NCBI GenBank assembly: GCA_905142475.1
Contig: LR990730.1
Coordinates: 4,650,001 to 4,714,000 of the forward strand
DNA: 64,000 nucleotides
From: Xanthomonas hydrangeae
Lineage (GTDB): Bacteria; Pseudomonadota; Gammaproteobacteria; Xanthomonadales; Xanthomonadaceae
Direction: 5' to 3'
Shown: positions 1-8,131 of the stretch, in pieces
Layout of the letters: every line of letters starts with the position of its first letter
Position numbering within the stretch: position 1 is the first letter of the stretch
Program-made: the position numbers and the translations under genes
The notes under the pieces: generated by a model
Database searches by the model: none
Told to the model about the DNA's origin: nothing
What the model saw: the letters and a program-made list of their open reading frames with translations, nothing else

Positions 1-1023
1 CCTTCTCGCGCTCTTCGCGAAGGGCCATACGTGATCGGCATCGCACTGATAAAGGCCATTGCTGTCCCCCTGCAGGCGCTACAGCTGACCAGAAGTGCTG
101 TGCGAGTTGCATCTTCTTTGCCTGGTTGTGCACACCTTTGCCAATTCACAACCGTCCAGCCTAAATGACGCCGCCGTCCAGTTTGACTGATAGCTTCGTC
201 CAGTTGATTTGGTGCCAGCGTCCACTTGCTTGGCTGTATGTACGGCCATTGCGCGAGTGCTCAAGCGTGGGCGCAAGGAGGTAGCTGGAGCGCCCTGACA
301 GGCCCCTAATGGAAAATTTTTGGGATGACCATCGGAACAAGGTAATTTAGGTAATCCGCGCTAAGAAACGCAACAATCCCCATATTTATCAATAACTTAT
401 TCAACAATATCAAAGGTAATTAAAGGGTAACTGGGAGGTAATGGGATTACCTTTTGGGGAGGTAATCAAGCCCCCAAAAAATACTCTTAAAATTCAACAA
501 CATAACTTTTTTATAGGAAGCTGATTACCCTAAATCACCTCAAAAGGTAATCTTGAATTTCCCAGTTGCATCAATCGCTTAGACCCTGTTTCAGGTCACC
601 GATTACCGATTACCTAGTTCCGATGGTCATTTGCCGAGATGCGCCGGGAGGTCTAGCCACGGAACGCAGCCGCGCTCCCCCGCAAAAGCCCCAGGGCGCG
701 CAGGGATCCGCAGGGAAGAGCGGCCCCCTTGAACCGCGCGGATCGGCAGCAGCAGCGCGGCCTAGTGCCACCCTGCGGGGGTGCAGCGAAAACCATGCAT
801 GAAGACCGCAGGCGTGGCGGGGCGACGATTGCGCGCGCCAGGGGTAGCACCATTCGCAGACGTCGGAGTTTTCCTACTGCGCCCGATGTGGAAGGCAGGC
901 ACCATGAGGTCTAGGTCGGAGCGCCGTTACGCCAGGGCGTCGTTGGACGGCCGCATCGAGCTTTGGCGTGGCTGCACACGGTTGTTCCAGGGTCCTAACT
1001 GACCGCGCTCCAAGAGGTACACG
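1..1023. other. geneless accessory stretch
   Basis: No reading frame here looks like a real gene: the short frames have low-complexity Arg/Pro/Ala-rich translations typical of GC-rich noncoding DNA. Bases 150-225 hold several CGTCCA words that resemble the repeated motifs found at some insertion-sequence ends, but no transposase is visible. Bases 325-630 hold the GGTAAT repeat cluster, listed separately. Bases 700-800 contain short GC-rich hairpins, for example CACCC/GGGTG around 769-783. Confidence 0.5.
325..630. repeat. GGTAAT/ATTACC cluster bounded by long inverted repeat
   Basis: The left arm at 325-356 is nearly the reverse complement of the right arm at 601-630. They share the outer ATGACCATCGGAAC block and two GGTAAT words, and differ mainly by a two-base indel. 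About ten GGTAAT or ATTACC words fall at roughly 341, 350, 415, 437, 446, 461, 524, 546, 602 and 609. The interior is much more AT-rich than its surroundings. No protein is encoded. It could be a small non-autonomous mobile element, an array of protein-binding sites, or a remnant of an origin; the sequence does not decide. Confidence 0.6.
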
Positions 1024-1695
1024 ATGGATGAGACAATCGAGCCCATGAATATGAACGAAGCCAGAGAAGTCGCAGGGAGCAGGCCCCAGAGAGGCGAGTT
1101 CTACACCCTCAGTCCTGACATGCGTGGAAGCCAAGGCCATAGCGTAGTGTTCGAGAACAAAGCGGACTTCCCTCTGCCCAGGCATTTAAGCGTTGAGCAA
1201 TCGAGCAGCGGAATTAAAGGCTTTAGAGATATACCCCGCTTGCGCCAGGCTCAGCCGGATCGAATGGTCAATGATCTTGACTCAAGCTTTCGTGGTTACT
1301 GGCTGGTATCCGATCCATTGAAAAAGCTTTTCGAGTCAATTGACCCAGAGGCGTTTTCTTTTGCGAAATGCGACTTCACTCTTTATGACGGATCGCAAGC
1401 CGCGCCACATTATTTCTGCGAGGTCATTAGGGAAATTGATGCGCTCGACGAACAAGCGTCAACTGTCAAAATCCTGACCGAAGGCTACCCTAAAGGCAAG
1501 CACTATAGTTTAGCTGGGGGAGCCAGCCTCACCTTTAGAAAAGAAATTCTGGGTTCAGCACATGTCTTCCGGACACCCTATAACAGTGGGCTTGTCATCT
1601 GTGATCGCTTGTTTAGAGATGCACTGATCGATCATGGATTTGGAAAGGGACGCAATTCGCGCGGCATCTGGCTGAGCGACGCCGCAGACTGTTAA
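1024..1695 (+). CDS. Imm11 (DUF1629)-family immunity protein
   Basis: A 223-residue soluble protein. Residues 90-220 show the DUF1629/Imm11 pattern: YWLVSDPLKKLF, then a segment about the value to be protected, then a C-terminal 'LVICDRLFRDALIDHGF' block followed by GIW. Members of this family neutralise polymorphic toxins carried by contact-dependent or type VI-type systems. It sits directly before a gene whose first domain is an AHH-type nuclease, the usual kind of partner, although immunity genes normally follow their toxin. Base composition is AT-richer than the chromosome, as expected for exchanged toxin/immunity modules. The family call rests on pattern memory only. Confidence 0.7.
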   Translation: MDETIEPMNMNEAREVAGSRPQRGEFYTLSPDMRGSQGHSVVFENKADFPLPRHLSVEQSSSGIKGFRDIPRLRQAQPDRMVNDLDSSFRGYWLVSDPLKKLFESIDPEAFSFAKCDFTLYDGSQAAPHYFCEVIREIDALDEQASTVKILTEGYPKGKHYSLAGGASLTFRKEILGSAHVFRTPYNSGLVICDRLFRDALIDHGFGKGRNSRGIWLSDAADC

Positions 1696-1721
1696 GTCAA
1701 TCGACTTTATAAGCACCTTAA

Positions 1722-4700
1722 GGATCGAGGGACATACCTGCCAACAGTGTCATCCTGCAAAGCCACCACGTTATTGAGCAGAGCCTTATACAACGACACC
1801 CCCTATTGGTGGAGTTGGTCGATCATGGACTGATTGACGAGCACGCTTCGTCAAACCGCCTTTATTTGCCGGTGGACGGAAAGCTAGCTGACGCCATTGA
1901 AACTTCGCCGCACCGAGGAAGAACACGCAGCTCATATACACAGGGCATCGTTGAAACGCTAAACAGTATTTCCGACACAGGCGATGGCTTAGCTGCACTC
2001 GATGGCGATCCGCTCGCATTACAGAAAGTCGCCACTCAGGTCACCGAACTGCAAGACACCCTCAAGGTTGCTTTAATCAACGGAGATGTCTTCACGACCA
2101 CGCCCGATCGACTAACCAAGGTCGAGGCCAACGCGCAGAACTTGAGAACGTTTTCCGATCTCAATCAGTACAGAGCAGAGCATGCGGGCCAGTTAAAAGC
2201 CTTGCGCTCGATGGGTGAGGTGGAATCCGAATGGGCCGCTATTACGCACTCTGAGCACCGGATTGCGGCGGTGATCGGCGCGGCGAGCAACACTTCGTCC
2301 AACCTTGTCGCAGCACCTGGTGAACCAGCCATTCGAGAGATAGCCGGCAGAGAGGAATTCCGCCTGGCGATCGCACACGCCGAGGACGCCGGGCGTGTGA
2401 CGTTATCCGAGTCCAATGCGGCATTGGTCAAGCAGGTGCTGGATGACACGCCGACAGGTATCGGCGGCGCTGCTCGCAGCATTCGCCCAGTAGCGGGCGC
2501 CGCATCGCCGCCATATACACCGCTGTCGCAACGCGGCTTCGCTACTGCAGAGCTGCTCGCCGGCGACTTGTCGGCAGGCCAGGCACTGCGCAGCGCCGGC
2601 CTGCTTACCACCGCCGCCGATACCGTCGTCACCGGTCAGCGCGCCACCCGCTTCCTCGGCCAGGACAACCCGCTCGCCGCGCAATCGGAGCTGGCCCATT
2701 TCGCCGGCCGCAATGTCGGTGGCTGGGCAGGCGGCACCGCTGCTGCTTATGCGCTGGGTAGCTCGGGCGCGGGGCCGATGGTGCTGATCGCGGCCGATGC
2801 CTACTTCATGACCAAGGCCGGCGAAAAGGCCGCCGAGTTGCTCGACAACCGCACCATCTACCAGCAGACCGATCGCGACGGGACGCACTGGTCGTTCGAT
2901 GGCCGCGCCTGGGCACGCGAGGGCATGGTCGACACCACTCGCGACGGGGTGAACAACCCGACCTCCACGCCAATCGTCGCCAGTTATGAGAAGGCCCGCG
3001 AGCTCAACTACCAGGCCACCAATACCGCCGCAGCGTTGGCCCTCAAAGATGCGCCGGCGCCCGCTGATCCGTATCGCCAGCCTGCCAACGCCACAGACCG
3101 GCCAAGCCTGAGCACTGCCGACTGGCGGCGTGACGCGTCGGACGGCCAGTGGCACCGCCAGGTGAAGACCGAGATTTCCGGCGCCAACGATCGCGGCAGC
3201 TACGTACAGGAAACAGCCTTGCCGCCTCGCGCGGCTGAACTGGACGCGCAGGCGCAGGAGGTCATCGCGCGCAACATCGCCAACAGTCCGGGCGCGATCG
3301 CCGCGCGCTATGAGCTGGCACATCACCGCAGCGGCTGGGCCGCCGATGGGCTGCCGATGTCGCCAGCAGTGCTGCAGGCGTTGCCCGACCCGGATGCGTT
3401 GACCGCCTCGAACGGCCAGCACTACTACCGCGACGTCGAGGGCCGGTGGATCAGCAACGGTGACCCGCCCGATGGCAACCGCTTGCTGGAACTGGAGACC
3501 ATGCGCGCGATGCTGCAGCCGGCGCTTGCCGAGCAGACCCAGGCGATCGCAGCCATCCAGCAATCGCCGCAGGAGCTGCAGGGCGAGCAGACGCTGTATC
3601 GCTACCGCATCGTGGGAACGGAGTTGCAGCCGCAATGGCGCGAAGCGATCGAACTGGCGACCCAGCGCACCCGTGAGGCAGAGGGACTCGCTGGCGATGG
3701 CGCAATGCAGTTGCAGCGCGGGCCGAGCGGGCAGTTTGGCGCCGATAGCCCAATTGCCCATCTCCAACGGGGTGCCGATGGTGTTGAGCGCATTGCGGCA
3801 GTCACCAGCACCGAGGACATCCGCCAGGCACTGCAGGAGGCACAGGTGCGGCAGAACTCAGCCCTGCCGATACAGCAGATGGCCTCGGCGCTTCGTTCAT
3901 CGGACGGATCCGCAGATGCGGACACGTCGTCTTCCGCCCCCTCCAACCAGCATGCGCTCGACGTGCAGGCGCGGGGCCAGGCGGCCAGCGCCGCGCAGGA
4001 GCGTCAAGAGCGACAGCAGGAGGACCGGCAAGCGCAAGACCAGCAGCTTGCGCAGGCACGCGCGCACACGCTGCAGGAGCAAACCTCGCACGAAGACCGA
4101 GCGCAGGATGCTCAGTCGCTGCAGGCGCATGCATTGCAGGAGTTTCGCCGACAAGAATCACAACAGCTGGAGCAACAAGAACGCCAGACACAGGCTGCCC
4201 TGCAACGAGAACAAGTCCAGCAGCAGGCACACGAGACCGAGCAGCGCGAACAAGCGCAGCAGCAGGCCCAGGAGGCGCAGCAGCGCGAGCAGGAAACACG
4301 CCAGCCCCAGGACGCCCAGCAGAGCCAGCAGGAACGCCTGCAGGCGCAGACGGTGCAACCTCCCGAGCAACAGCCGCTGCACGCCCAAGCGGTTCCACAA
4401 CGCGAGCAGGAGCCGGCACAGGAAGCCGTCTCGCGCGAGCCGTCGTCGCTCCATGCGCAAGACACATCGCCGCACCAGCCCGAGCAGCGGTCTACCGCGG
4501 ATGACGTCGCCCAACGGCCCCAGGAGCAGCTGGCAGAGCCTGCGCAAGCACATGCATCCGACGTAGCGCAGCAGCGGACGCAAAGCCAACAAGCGCAGGA
4601 AGAGCGCCCGCAGGAAGTCCAGCAGCAGACAGCGCAGAGCGCGGCGATCGCGCAGACAGCACCGGCAGATCAGCAGCAGGTTTCGGACCTGCACAGCGGC

Positions 4701-5705
4701 CAACGATCGATTAGGGCGCAAGGCTCGGATGCGCACCAAGATGCACCGACGCAACAGCCCGAGCAGCCGGCGGACGCGCACATGGCCCAGGCAGCGACCT
4801 CGCCTTCCGCTCCATCGCTCGCCACCCCGGTGGCCGCAGAACAGCGCGACGATCAACAGGTGCGCACGCCACAGGCTCAAACACCGGAAGCAGCAGATCC
4901 CCCTGCAGCGTCGCCAATGTCCGCACACCTCGCGCAAGCGACAGGGCCATCGCTGGAAATGCCGACCGCTGGCCGCTCCGCCGATGCACCCGAGGACGCG
5001 GCCGGTGCGCGCGAGCCGCTTTCCGCGTCCCTGGCAGATGAACACGACCGTCCTGCCGCTGTGCCCGCCAATCCGAACTCATGGGAGGAAATAGCGCGCT
5101 CCATGCGTGAGCTGCGCATCCAACTTGAACAGGATCTCGAAACAGAAAACCGCGTCGCAGAAGCGCGGCAGGCGCGCGTGGACCGTGGCGAAAGGCCGTT
5201 TACCGAGCTGGAATTGCGTGATGGGTACGACCCGGACGGCCCCTCTGCGATGAGACAACCGGCGCTCATGCCGACACGCACTGCGCCGCAAGGTGAAACG
5301 GTTACCGCTGTTGCGCAAACGTCTGACGAGCAGGACGATCAGCCAACGCCTACGCGCAAGAACATCACGGGCGATCCCGATGTGGATGACCTGCTGTACG
5401 CCCTCGATTCCAAGAACGATCTTGCGATTGAACAGGCATTGAGCCGGGTCGCCAACAGCGCGCATAGCAATGCCCTCGCACAGCAGGGCCACGAACATCT
5501 TGAAGCCAAGGCACAGCAGGAAGCGCAGGAGCAAGTGACCACACGCCAGGCGCTGGGCATGGACGTCTCGGCAGAGCTACAGACCAGCCGTGGCCCGGTG
5601 ATGGTGATGACCCTGCCGCAGTTCGCCAATACTCCCGCATCGCAAGGTGGAGGCCCGCCCGGTGATGGAGGTGGCGACGGCGGTGGCGGTGGCGGTGGCG
5701 GATAG
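1722..5705 (+). CDS. AHH/HNH-type nuclease toxin domain with long Gln-rich tail, start uncertain
   Basis: The frame is open from 1722. Residues 1-75 in that reading carry SHHVIEQ, HPLL, a conserved Asn before YLP, and SPHRGRTRSSY, which is the AHH nuclease pattern (HNH/EndoVII fold). The first usable start codons (TTG 1806, GTG 1809) lie after the HH pair, so a product starting there would lack the catalytic histidines; no ATG, GTG or TTG exists between the stop at 1719 and 1806. A Gly/Ala-rich hydrophobic segment lies near 2690-2840 and a roughly 350-residue Gln/Ala-rich coiled-coil-like stretch at 3950-4900; the protein ends in poly-Gly. The XVIPCD signature of Xanthomonas T4SS effectors was not recognised. 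The nuclease part is AT-richer than the rest. It may be a mosaic or 5'-truncated effector. Confidence 0.6.
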   Translation, partial: GSRDIPANSVILQSHHVIEQSLIQRHPLLVELVDHGLIDEHASSNRLYLPVDGKLADAIETSPHRGRTRSSYTQGIVETLNSISDTGDGLAALDGDPLALQKVATQVTELQDTLKVALINGDVFTTTPDRLTKVEANAQNLRTFSDLNQYRAEHAGQLKALRSMGEVESEWAAITHSEHRIAAVIGAASNTSSNLVAAPGEPAIREIAGREEFRLAIAHAEDAGRVTLSESNAALVKQVLDDTPTGIGGAARSIRPVAGAASPPYTPLSQRGFATAELLAGDLSAGQALRSAGLLTTAADTVVTGQRATRFLGQDNPLAAQSELAHFAGRNVGGWAGGTAAAYALGSSGAGPMVLIAADAYFMTKAGEKAAELLDNRTIYQQTDRDGTHWSFDGRAWAREGMVDTTRDGVNNPTSTPIVASYEKARELNYQATNTAAALALKDAPAPADPYRQPANATDRPSLSTADWRRDASDGQWHRQVKTEISGANDRGSYVQETALPPRAAELDAQAQEVIARNIANSPGAIAARYELAHHRSGWAADGLPMSPAVLQALPDPDALTASNGQHYYRDVEGRWISNGDPPDGNRLLELETMRAMLQPALAEQTQAIAAIQQSPQELQGEQTLYRYRIVGTELQPQWREAIELATQRTREAEGLAGDGAMQLQRGPSGQFGADSPIAHLQRGADGVERIAAVTSTEDIRQALQEAQVRQNSALPIQQMASALRSSDGSADADTSSSAPSNQHALDVQARGQAASAAQERQERQQEDRQAQDQQLAQARAHTLQEQTSHEDRAQDAQSLQAHALQEFRRQESQQLEQQERQTQAALQREQVQQQAHETEQREQAQQQAQEAQQREQETRQPQDAQQSQQERLQAQTVQPPEQQPLHAQAVPQREQEPAQEAVSREPSSLHAQDTSPHQPEQRSTADDVAQRPQEQLAEPAQAHASDVAQQRTQSQQAQEERPQEVQQQTAQSAAIAQTAPADQQQVSDLHSGQRSIRAQGSDAHQDAPTQQPEQPADAHMAQAATSPSAPSLATPVAAEQRDDQQVRTPQAQTPEAADPPAASPMSAHLAQATGPSLEMPTAGRSADAPEDAAGAREPLSASLADEHDRPAAVPANPNSWEEIARSMRELRIQLEQDLETENRVAEARQARVDRGERPFTELELRDGYDPDGPSAMRQPALMPTRTAPQGETVTAVAQTSDEQDDQPTPTRKNITGDPDVDDLLYALDSKNDLAIEQALSRVANSAHSNALAQQGHEHLEAKAQQEAQEQVTTRQALGMDVSAELQTSRGPVMVMTLPQFANTPASQGGGPPGDGGGDGGGGGGGG

Positions 5706-5745
5706 CCAGAACACGTGCAGCGAGTCGAATTATCAAGAGACCACT

Positions 5746-6381
5746 ATGGACATGCAGAACACCTCCGCGCGGCCCGATGCCAACGGATCGGAACGCGCAA
5801 TGAAAGAATCGATCCAAGCCATGGCCGCCGTGATCGGGGCGCTGCAGCGGCGAGAACAGGCCCTGGAAGATCTGGTGCGGCAGCAGCTGCAGCTTTTGCA
5901 GAGCGCGGTCAACAGCGCCGATCAGCGCGTCAATCGCGTGGTCGAAAACGCGCTACCTCGGCTAACGCAATTGAGCAATCAGGCGCTGACACACGCGCTG
6001 GAACCGGCGGCCGAGCGATTCAACAAGAAGATGGTCAACGCGGAGCAGACGTTGCAGCAGGCCTCTCAGCGCTATGCACAAGCACAGCACTCAATGGAAG
6101 CAACGGCCAAGCAACGCATGTGGATCGCATCCATTGCCCTGCTGGTTTCGGGCGTTCTGAGTGTGATCGTCGCAGGCTATGCGCTTTACAGCACGAAAGC
6201 GGCCATCGCGGAAGCTGCCCATCGCCGTGCAGAAATCGCTTTTTTGGATCGTCTCGCACACGCCAACCTCGTTGCCTGTGGCAAAGACCGGCTATGCGCC
6301 GAGATCGATAAGAAAGGACCGCGCTATGGTGATGGCGGCCAATATCGCGTGGTCGCTCTGCGCCAATCGACCTCACAGTAA
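5746..6381 (+). CDS. coiled-coil membrane protein of unknown function
   Basis: About 211 residues starting at ATG 5746, 40 bases after the large nuclease-tail gene, so probably cotranscribed with it. Residues 15-120 are Gln/Glu/Ala-rich and look like coiled coil. One strong transmembrane segment (WIASIALLVSGVLSVIVAGY) lies near residues 125-145. A short C-terminal domain has two cysteines (VACGKDRLC). The layout resembles small proteins next to relaxases or to secreted effectors, but no family is recognised. It may be a membrane partner or second protection factor for the upstream toxin-like protein; this is inference from position only. Confidence 0.55.
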   Translation: MDMQNTSARPDANGSERAMKESIQAMAAVIGALQRREQALEDLVRQQLQLLQSAVNSADQRVNRVVENALPRLTQLSNQALTHALEPAAERFNKKMVNAEQTLQQASQRYAQAQHSMEATAKQRMWIASIALLVSGVLSVIVAGYALYSTKAAIAEAAHRRAEIAFLDRLAHANLVACGKDRLCAEIDKKGPRYGDGGQYRVVALRQSTSQ

Positions 6382-6477
6382 TATCGCCCCCGCCTTCCCG
6401 AATCTGTGATGAACTTTATTAGCCCGATAGAGTCGCCAGCCTCGGACAATCAAGACCTTTATTGCAAGAGAATATAA

Positions 6478-7203
6478 ATGGAAAAAGAGACATCATCAGC
6501 GCGCCCTTTTATACCTTCGGAGTTCAAAAAGGCTCGCTACCACTGCAATATTTGCCGTGGGGATACACAATACCAGATTTTGACGCAAGTTAATTCAGAA
6601 ACATCTTGGTCGGATGGCCGAAATAGTGCTGACTGGTCCTCTCGACTGAAGACTTTAATGTGTCTGGGATGCGAGTCTCTTAGTTTTGTGAGGGAAACGA
6701 CCTCATCAGAAGAATGGGATGAAGACAACCAAGGCAACCTCGTGCACCCGTTAACTGTTGAACGGTATCCGGAGCGCACCGAGCGACTGAGTATGAGCAA
6801 CAGTCACTTACTGCCGTCAAAGCTCGGTGATATCTACGAAGAAACGCTGGGGGCTTACAACCGGAATTTAACCCTGCTCGGTGCGATTGGGATACGAGGA
6901 ATTATTGAAACAATTTGCCGGAACAGAAGCGCCAAAGGTGACAATCTATTTGGAAAAATTGAATCACTAATTCCGATGGGACTACTCACACCGGAACATG
7001 CCAAAATCTTACACAAACTGCGCAGCCTCGGAAATACAGCTGCGCACGAGGCAGAACCTCCTTCGCAAAAAAACCTCGGCCTTGCACTCGATGTATGTGA
7101 GCACCTACTACAAGGCGTTTACGTGATACCTGAACAAGCAAAAGCCGCATTTGGAATGGAACCCGATAAAGGCTCCTCACCGGCCACCGCAGCCGATGAG
7201 TGA
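6478..7203 (+). CDS. DUF4145 domain protein
   Basis: A 241-residue protein. Residues 20-80 carry two CxxC pairs (CNIC and CLGC), likely a zinc ribbon. Residues 115-225 form the helical DUF4145 region, including RGIIETICR, GKIESLI and a conserved LRSLGNTAAHE motif. DUF4145 domains occur alone or fused in restriction and anti-phage genes. It lies next to the portal/terminase end of the P2-like prophage, where such phages commonly carry defence cargo. Codon use is AT-richer than the phage genes, suggesting separate acquisition. Biochemical function is unknown. Confidence 0.7.
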   Translation: MEKETSSARPFIPSEFKKARYHCNICRGDTQYQILTQVNSETSWSDGRNSADWSSRLKTLMCLGCESLSFVRETTSSEEWDEDNQGNLVHPLTVERYPERTERLSMSNSHLLPSKLGDIYEETLGAYNRNLTLLGAIGIRGIIETICRNRSAKGDNLFGKIESLIPMGLLTPEHAKILHKLRSLGNTAAHEAEPPSQKNLGLALDVCEHLLQGVYVIPEQAKAAFGMEPDKGSSPATAADE

Positions 7204-7213
7204 GATGGTAGAA

Positions 7214-7232
7214 GGGCTGCGCGAGGCAGCCC
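7214..7232. terminator. hairpin between convergent genes
   Basis: A perfect 7-bp stem GGGCTGC/GCAGCCC with loop GCGAG lies between the stops of the DUF4145 gene and the convergent methyltransferase gene. There is no clear U-tract on either strand, so termination efficiency is doubtful. Confidence 0.4.
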
Positions 7233-7238
7233 CTCCAA

Positions 7239-7943
7239 TCAAGTCAAGCGCTGTCGAGTCACAGCAGCATAATGCTGAGTCATCTCGATCCCGGTGCATT
7301 GAAATCCTTCAAGATCAGCGGCCACCAGAGTTGTACCGCTGCCAGCAAACGGATCAAGAATCCGACCACCCGCCTCGCAGATACGCACCAGCTGCCGCAT
7401 CAATTCGGTGGGTTTGCCGGTTAGGTGATGCTTGTCGGCTTTACGCACCGACTCACGGATGACACCCGGCAACACCGGCGCGCGGCGGTCCAGCGGCATG
7501 TTGCCCTTGCTGCCCCACACGATGTATTCGGCCTGGTTGCGGAAGCGGCCCAACTGTGGCCGCACGCCTTCGGTCTTGTCCCAGACGGTGATGCCGCGCC
7601 ATGTGAAGCCGGCGATCTGTAGCGCGTCGGTGGTCAGCGGCAGCTGACGCCAGTCGGTGAACAGCAGCACCGGCGCGCCGTCCTTGAGTACACGCGCGCA
7701 CTCGGACAGCCACAGGTGCATCCACCTCAGGTGCGAGCGTTGGTCGCGTTCGTCGCCAACGAAGTCAGCATGCAGTTGCGCGCCGCCGCCCTGAACATAC
7801 TTTGCCGAGGGCGGCTTGGCCCGTGCCGCAGCAGTGAGGCCGCCGCTGGCATACGGCGGGTCAGTGATCAGCGCGTCGAACGAATTCGCGTCGAGCGTGG
7901 GCAGGATGGTCAGGGCGTCGCCCTGCAGGAGCTGGTTTTTCAT
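7239..7943 (-). CDS. phage DNA methyltransferase (N4C/N6A type)
   Basis: A 234-residue enzyme. DPPYASGG (motif IV, catalytic) is near residue 37 and LDPFAGSGTT (motif I, AdoMet binding) near residue 200, an order typical of the beta class of amino-methyltransferases. The specificity region lies between them. No restriction endonuclease is adjacent, so it is probably an orphan phage enzyme protecting phage DNA. Its start overlaps the upstream com-like gene, so the two are translationally linked as in the Mu com-mom arrangement, although the enzyme is not related to Mom. Confidence 0.85.
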   Translation of the reverse strand: MKNQLLQGDALTILPTLDANSFDALITDPPYASGGLTAAARAKPPSAKYVQGGGAQLHADFVGDERDQRSHLRWMHLWLSECARVLKDGAPVLLFTDWRQLPLTTDALQIAGFTWRGITVWDKTEGVRPQLGRFRNQAEYIVWGSKGNMPLDRRAPVLPGVIRESVRKADKHHLTGKPTELMRQLVRICEAGGRILDPFAGSGTTLVAADLEGFQCTGIEMTQHYAAVTRQRLT

Positions 7944-8106
7944 GGTGAGAGCCTTCTTGGATTCGCTCGCGGCGATCGGAGGTGAGGCTCTCGGCCTTCA
8001 GGTGATTGAGCGTGCCACAGCGCGGGCACTTGATCTGGATTTCATCGAAGGCACCGGCCTTGCACAGCAGGCGGGCGCATTCGCCACAACGGAGGTTCTT
8101 GAGCAT
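7861..8106 (-). CDS. com: Com-family zinc-finger translational regulator
   Basis: An 81-residue product starting at ATG 8106. Residues 1-32 hold CGEC and CPRCG pairs spaced as in the Mu Com zinc finger, which binds mom mRNA and opens its start site. The last third overlaps the first 83 bases of the downstream methyltransferase gene in another frame, placing any Com-binding hairpin inside this gene. It sits just downstream of portal Q in the leftward operon. Regulation of the methyltransferase is inferred from the family and the overlap. Confidence 0.75.
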   Translation of the reverse strand: MLKNLRCGECARLLCKAGAFDEIQIKCPRCGTLNHLKAESLTSDRRERIQEGSHHEKPAPAGRRPDHPAHARREFVRRADH

Positions 8107-8131
8107 TGCGTGATCTTGCGGTGGGAAAGGA

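Noticed and set aside
120-230. Possible insertion-sequence end with repeated CGTCCA words
   Set aside because: No matching inverted end, target duplication or transposase seen; mentioned only under the geneless stretch.
566-1002. Several overlapping short frames upstream of the immunity gene
   Set aside because: Arg/Pro/Ala low-complexity translations in three frames at once, with no ribosome sites; typical of noncoding GC-rich DNA.
3500-4566. 368-codon Arg/Ser-rich frame inside the Gln-rich gene
   Set aside because: Frame-shifted reading of CAG/GCG-rich codons; no start signal and extreme composition.
1-7240. attL copy of the tRNA 3' end
   Set aside because: Searched by eye for the TTCGAACC and GGGCCCACCA blocks and found none, so no left prophage boundary is annotated.
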